Below, in pieces: positions 61,407 to 64,000 of a stretch of 64,000 nt of DNA. The stretch lies in NCBI GenBank assembly GCA_900538555.1, contig UPYI01000002.1:124001-188000 (forward strand), written 5' to 3'. The notes beneath the pieces were generated by a model. That model saw nothing but the letters and a program-made list of their open reading frames with translations, ran no database searches and had not been told where the DNA came from. A program made the position numbers and the translations under genes. Position 1 is the stretch's first letter, and each line of letters starts with the position of its first letter. Source of the DNA: an uncultured Porphyromonadaceae bacterium. Lineage in GTDB: Bacteria > Bacteroidota > Bacteroidia > Bacteroidales > Barnesiellaceae.

Positions 61407-64000
61407 TTATAATTCGATATTCAGACCGAAAGTAAACGATCTCATCAAGGGGTATCCGTCGTTCACGTTCTTCTTTTCCGGGTCAAGGCCGCGGAAGCTG
61501 GAAATCGTAAACAGGTTGTCGGTGGAGAAGTACACGCGAATCGCTCCGATCTTCGCCCGATTCAAAACCGACTTCGGCAGATTATAGCCGAGTTGCAGGT
61601 TCTTCAAACGCAAGTAAGCGAGATTGTCGAGATAGAAAGTCGATTTACGCGAGTTGTTGTTACCTCCCAGACGTGCCCATCCGCCATCGCGGTTCTCGAT
61701 CGACCACGGATGTGTCCAGTGTTCGGGCGTTACCGCCTGACGGCCTTCCGACGGGAAATTGGTCGAGTTGTTCACCGTCTGATAGAACGTCTTACGTCCG
61801 GCTGCCCCTTGGAACATGATTGCCAGATCGAAGCCTTTCCATTGGAAACTGGTGTTCAACGCGAAGTTGGTGGTAGGACGGTCCTGCTGTATGTTCTTAT
61901 AGGCACGCATATCGTTGTCGTCGATAAGACCGTCGCCGTTCAGGTCGCGGTAAAGAATATCGCCCGGCTGCGCACCCTGCGGAGTGTTCGCATAAATATC
62001 GTTCCACGTCTGTGCGATACCGATCGCCTCGTAGGCATACACGTAAGAGTAAGGCATGTCGATAAACAGAAGGTCGCTTCCCAAACCGGGATCAGCCTGA
62101 TTGCGTCCCAGATACTGTTCCCATTTTTCCAGACGGGTCATGTTCCACGAAGCGTTCAGGTTCAACATATAGCTGAAATCGCCCTGTTTGTCGCGCCACG
62201 TAAGATTGGCTTCGACACCCCGGTTGCGCAACTCTCCGATGTTCATCATCGGTTTGTTATATGCGCCCGAAAGATGGATCGACATATCCGACGGACGGCT
62301 CATGCCGGTAGTCAGACGGTCGTAATAATCCAACTCGGCGGAAAGACGGTTTTTGAGGAATCCCAAGTCCAGACCGATGTTCAACACGGCAGTCTCTTCC
62401 CACGTATAGTTGCGGTTGATCATCTTCTTATTGATCAGACCTTTCTGTATCTCACCGTCGATGATGTAGCTGGCGGCATTCAGCACCTCCAACTGCTCGT
62501 AACGGCCTACGTTGCTATTGTTACCCAAGATACCGTACGAAGCACGCAACTTACCGTGTTGCAACCACGATTCAGCCCACGGTTTCACGAACGACTCTTC
62601 GGTGAAGATCCAGCCGGCGGAAGCCGAAGGAAAGAAACCGTAGCGATGTCCGGCGAGGAACTTGGACGATCCGTCGGTACGCATCGTCAATTCCAACAGG
62701 TAACGGCTGTATGCGGCGTAATTGATACGGGCAATGAACGACTGCAACCCTTCTGCCGACGAAGAACCGGCTATTGTTATCTTGTCCGGGTCTTTCAGCG
62801 TGGCGTCGATTTCGCCCAGCGACGAATGGATCTTGTCTCCGCTCACCGTATTTTGCAGACGGGTATGCCAGTACTCACGGCTATAAGCCGCCATCACGGT
62901 GAATTGATGATGCTGTTTGATAGCGAAGTCGTATGCCAGCCGGGCAGTGAGCTGCGTCTTGTAGCCGGTAGTCGTATAATTCTCCACACCGGCGTCGCTC
63001 GCTACGTAATCGCGCACCGGCAGACCGTTCTGGAAGTTATAAGCCGTAGTAGGGATGTCCGACTTCGAGCGGAAATCGTTGTAATAGTTCAAAGAGTAAT
63101 CGAGACGTGCCGTCAGCCCCTTGATGATACGCCAGTCGAGGAACATGCTTCCGTTCGCCTCCTGACGGCTCTTGTTCGTCAATTGGTTATTGTACATCGA
63201 ATAGGGGTTGAATGCCTGCGTGTTTTCGCCGTAAGCCATCACGCCGCCGTATTGTCCGGTAGCCGGATTGTACGGGGTCATACCGGCAATGGCATAGCGC
63301 ATCTGACGGGCGTCGATGATCGACGTATATTGTCCGTCCGTACCGTATTGCATTTCCGACCAGTTGCCGGAGAAACGAGCACCTACGGTCAAGTTCGAGC
63401 GGATTTTCGCTTCATAGTTGATACGTGCATTGTATTGGGTATAATCGTTGTTCATCACCATACCCGCTTCGTCCATCACACCTACCGAGATGTAGAAGTT
63501 CGAACGGTCGTTACCTCCCGAAGCGGAGAGGTTGTATTTCTGGATCAACGAGTTGCGGAGCACCACATCATACCAGTCGGTGCTCGGATAACGCAACGGA
63601 TCTATTTTCGACATCGCCAGCCACTCGTCGATCGTACCGTTTTTGTAGCGCATGTTCGACGGGAGCGTATTCGTTGCCGCATTCTGTTGGTGCAATACCA
63701 GCGAACGGGCATAGTCGGTCATAAATTCCCACGCATGCGTAGGTACGCCGAGCGTAACCGATGCCGTAGCATTGATTTTCGGTTTCGAGCCTTTACCCGA
63801 TTTCGTAGTAATAAGGATAACGCCGTTTGCCGCACGCGAACCGTACACGGCTGCCGACGCGGCATCTTTCAAAACGGAGATGCTTTCGATATCCTCCATA
63901 TTCAAGCGGTCGAGACTGACATCGGGCATACCGTCCACTACGATCAACGGGCTTGCATCGTTCACCGTACCCATACCGCGCACAAGTATTTCAACACCTT
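61407..64000 (-). CDS. SusC-family TonB-dependent transporter (5' end outside window)
   Basis: About 864 codons are present; the frame is open to the last base, so the signal peptide, regulatory domain and start of the plug are missing. The first visible residues, GVEILVRGMGTVNDASPLIVVDG, and AAVYGSRAANGVILITT are plug motifs; the barrel ends in FTFGLNIEL. It is the upstream partner of the SusD at 61391 and lies at the head of the minus-strand run that leads to the lyase and glycosidase genes. Confidence 0.94.
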   Translation of the reverse strand, partial: GVEILVRGMGTVNDASPLIVVDGMPDVSLDRLNMEDIESISVLKDAASAAVYGSRAANGVILITTKSGKGSKPKINATASVTLGVPTHAWEFMTDYARSLVLHQQNAATNTLPSNMRYKNGTIDEWLAMSKIDPLRYPSTDWYDVVLRNSLIQKYNLSASGGNDRSNFYISVGVMDEAGMVMNNDYTQYNARINYEAKIRSNLTVGARFSGNWSEMQYGTDGQYTSIIDARQMRYAIAGMTPYNPATGQYGGVMAYGENTQAFNPYSMYNNQLTNKSRQEANGSMFLDWRIIKGLTARLDYSLNYYNDFRSKSDIPTTAYNFQNGLPVRDYVASDAGVENYTTTGYKTQLTARLAYDFAIKQHHQFTVMAAYSREYWHTRLQNTVSGDKIHSSLGEIDATLKDPDKITIAGSSSAEGLQSFIARINYAAYSRYLLELTMRTDGSSKFLAGHRYGFFPSASAGWIFTEESFVKPWAESWLQHGKLRASYGILGNNSNVGRYEQLEVLNAASYIIDGEIQKGLINKKMINRNYTWEETAVLNIGLDLGFLKNRLSAELDYYDRLTTGMSRPSDMSIHLSGAYNKPMMNIGELRNRGVEANLTWRDKQGDFSYMLNLNASWNMTRLEKWEQYLGRNQADPGLGSDLLFIDMPYSYVYAYEAIGIAQTWNDIYANTPQGAQPGDILYRDLNGDGLIDDNDMRAYKNIQQDRPTTNFALNTSFQWKGFDLAIMFQGAAGRKTFYQTVNNSTNFPSEGRQAVTPEHWTHPWSIENRDGGWARLGGNNNSRKSTFYLDNLAYLRLKNLQLGYNLPKSVLNRAKIGAIRVYFSTDNLFTISSFRGLDPEKKNVNDGYPLMRSFTFGLNIEL

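Overview
The window looks like a chromosomal segment of a gut-type Bacteroidales bacterium. It has three SusC/SusD pairs, a hybrid two-component sensor, TAnnTTTG-type -7 promoter boxes, lipoprotein signal peptides and no obvious Shine-Dalgarno sequences. By eye the base composition is only slightly GC-rich, higher than typical Bacteroides. I cannot fix the genus; Barnesiellaceae or Rikenellaceae are possible guesses.

Layout. (1) 1-7.9 kb is the edge of a glycan locus: a truncated SusD, its SusC, and a divergent membrane-spanning SusR-like regulator. (2) 8.0-24.1 kb is a fructan (levan-type) utilisation locus. One arm (minus) runs SusC, SusD, a DUF4960-type surface binding lipoprotein, a surface GH32 lipoprotein and an unknown secreted protein. 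Next to it is a hybrid sensor with a periplasmic sugar-binding domain. The other arm (plus) runs GH32, an MFS sugar importer and a PfkB fructokinase. This follows the published order of the Bacteroides thetaiotaomicron levan locus as I remember it. The two arm promoters share a 41-bp block set exactly 51 bp upstream of each -7 box, counted from the end of ATGTAACA, which makes it a strong operator candidate. (3) 24.1-28.8 kb holds a subtilase, two unknown exported proteins and structured intergenic elements. (4) 28.8-31.0 kb is a four-gene cassette with a phage tail-tip/fibre flavour. (5) 31.2-41.0 kb is housekeeping: rplU-rpmA, a low-molecular-weight tyrosine phosphatase, mnmA (behind a tandemly duplicated promoter), a subtilase, xseA, xseB, gltX, an outer-membrane barrel protein and waaA. 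(6) 41.2-64.0 kb is a large carbohydrate locus on the minus strand. It has SusC (cut by the window end), SusD, two surface lipoproteins, a BNR_4 propeller protein, GH5, GH88, a heparinase II/III-like lyase, GH29 and GH130, then an SSS symporter, GH94 and a GH3-CE7 fusion.

How region 6 may work (inference). The surface proteins bind and import an acidic polymer. The lyase, GH88, GH5, GH29 and GH3-CE7 dismantle it in the periplasm. The SSS symporter brings disaccharides into the cytoplasm, where GH94 (cellobiose-type) and GH130 (mannosylglucose-type) split them by phosphorolysis. This combination suggests an acetylated, fucose- or deoxysugar-decorated, uronic-acid-containing beta-1,4-glucan/glucomannan, such as a bacterial exopolysaccharide. 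It is the best candidate here for an undescribed system.

I saw no tRNA, rRNA, CRISPR array, integrase or insertion sequence.
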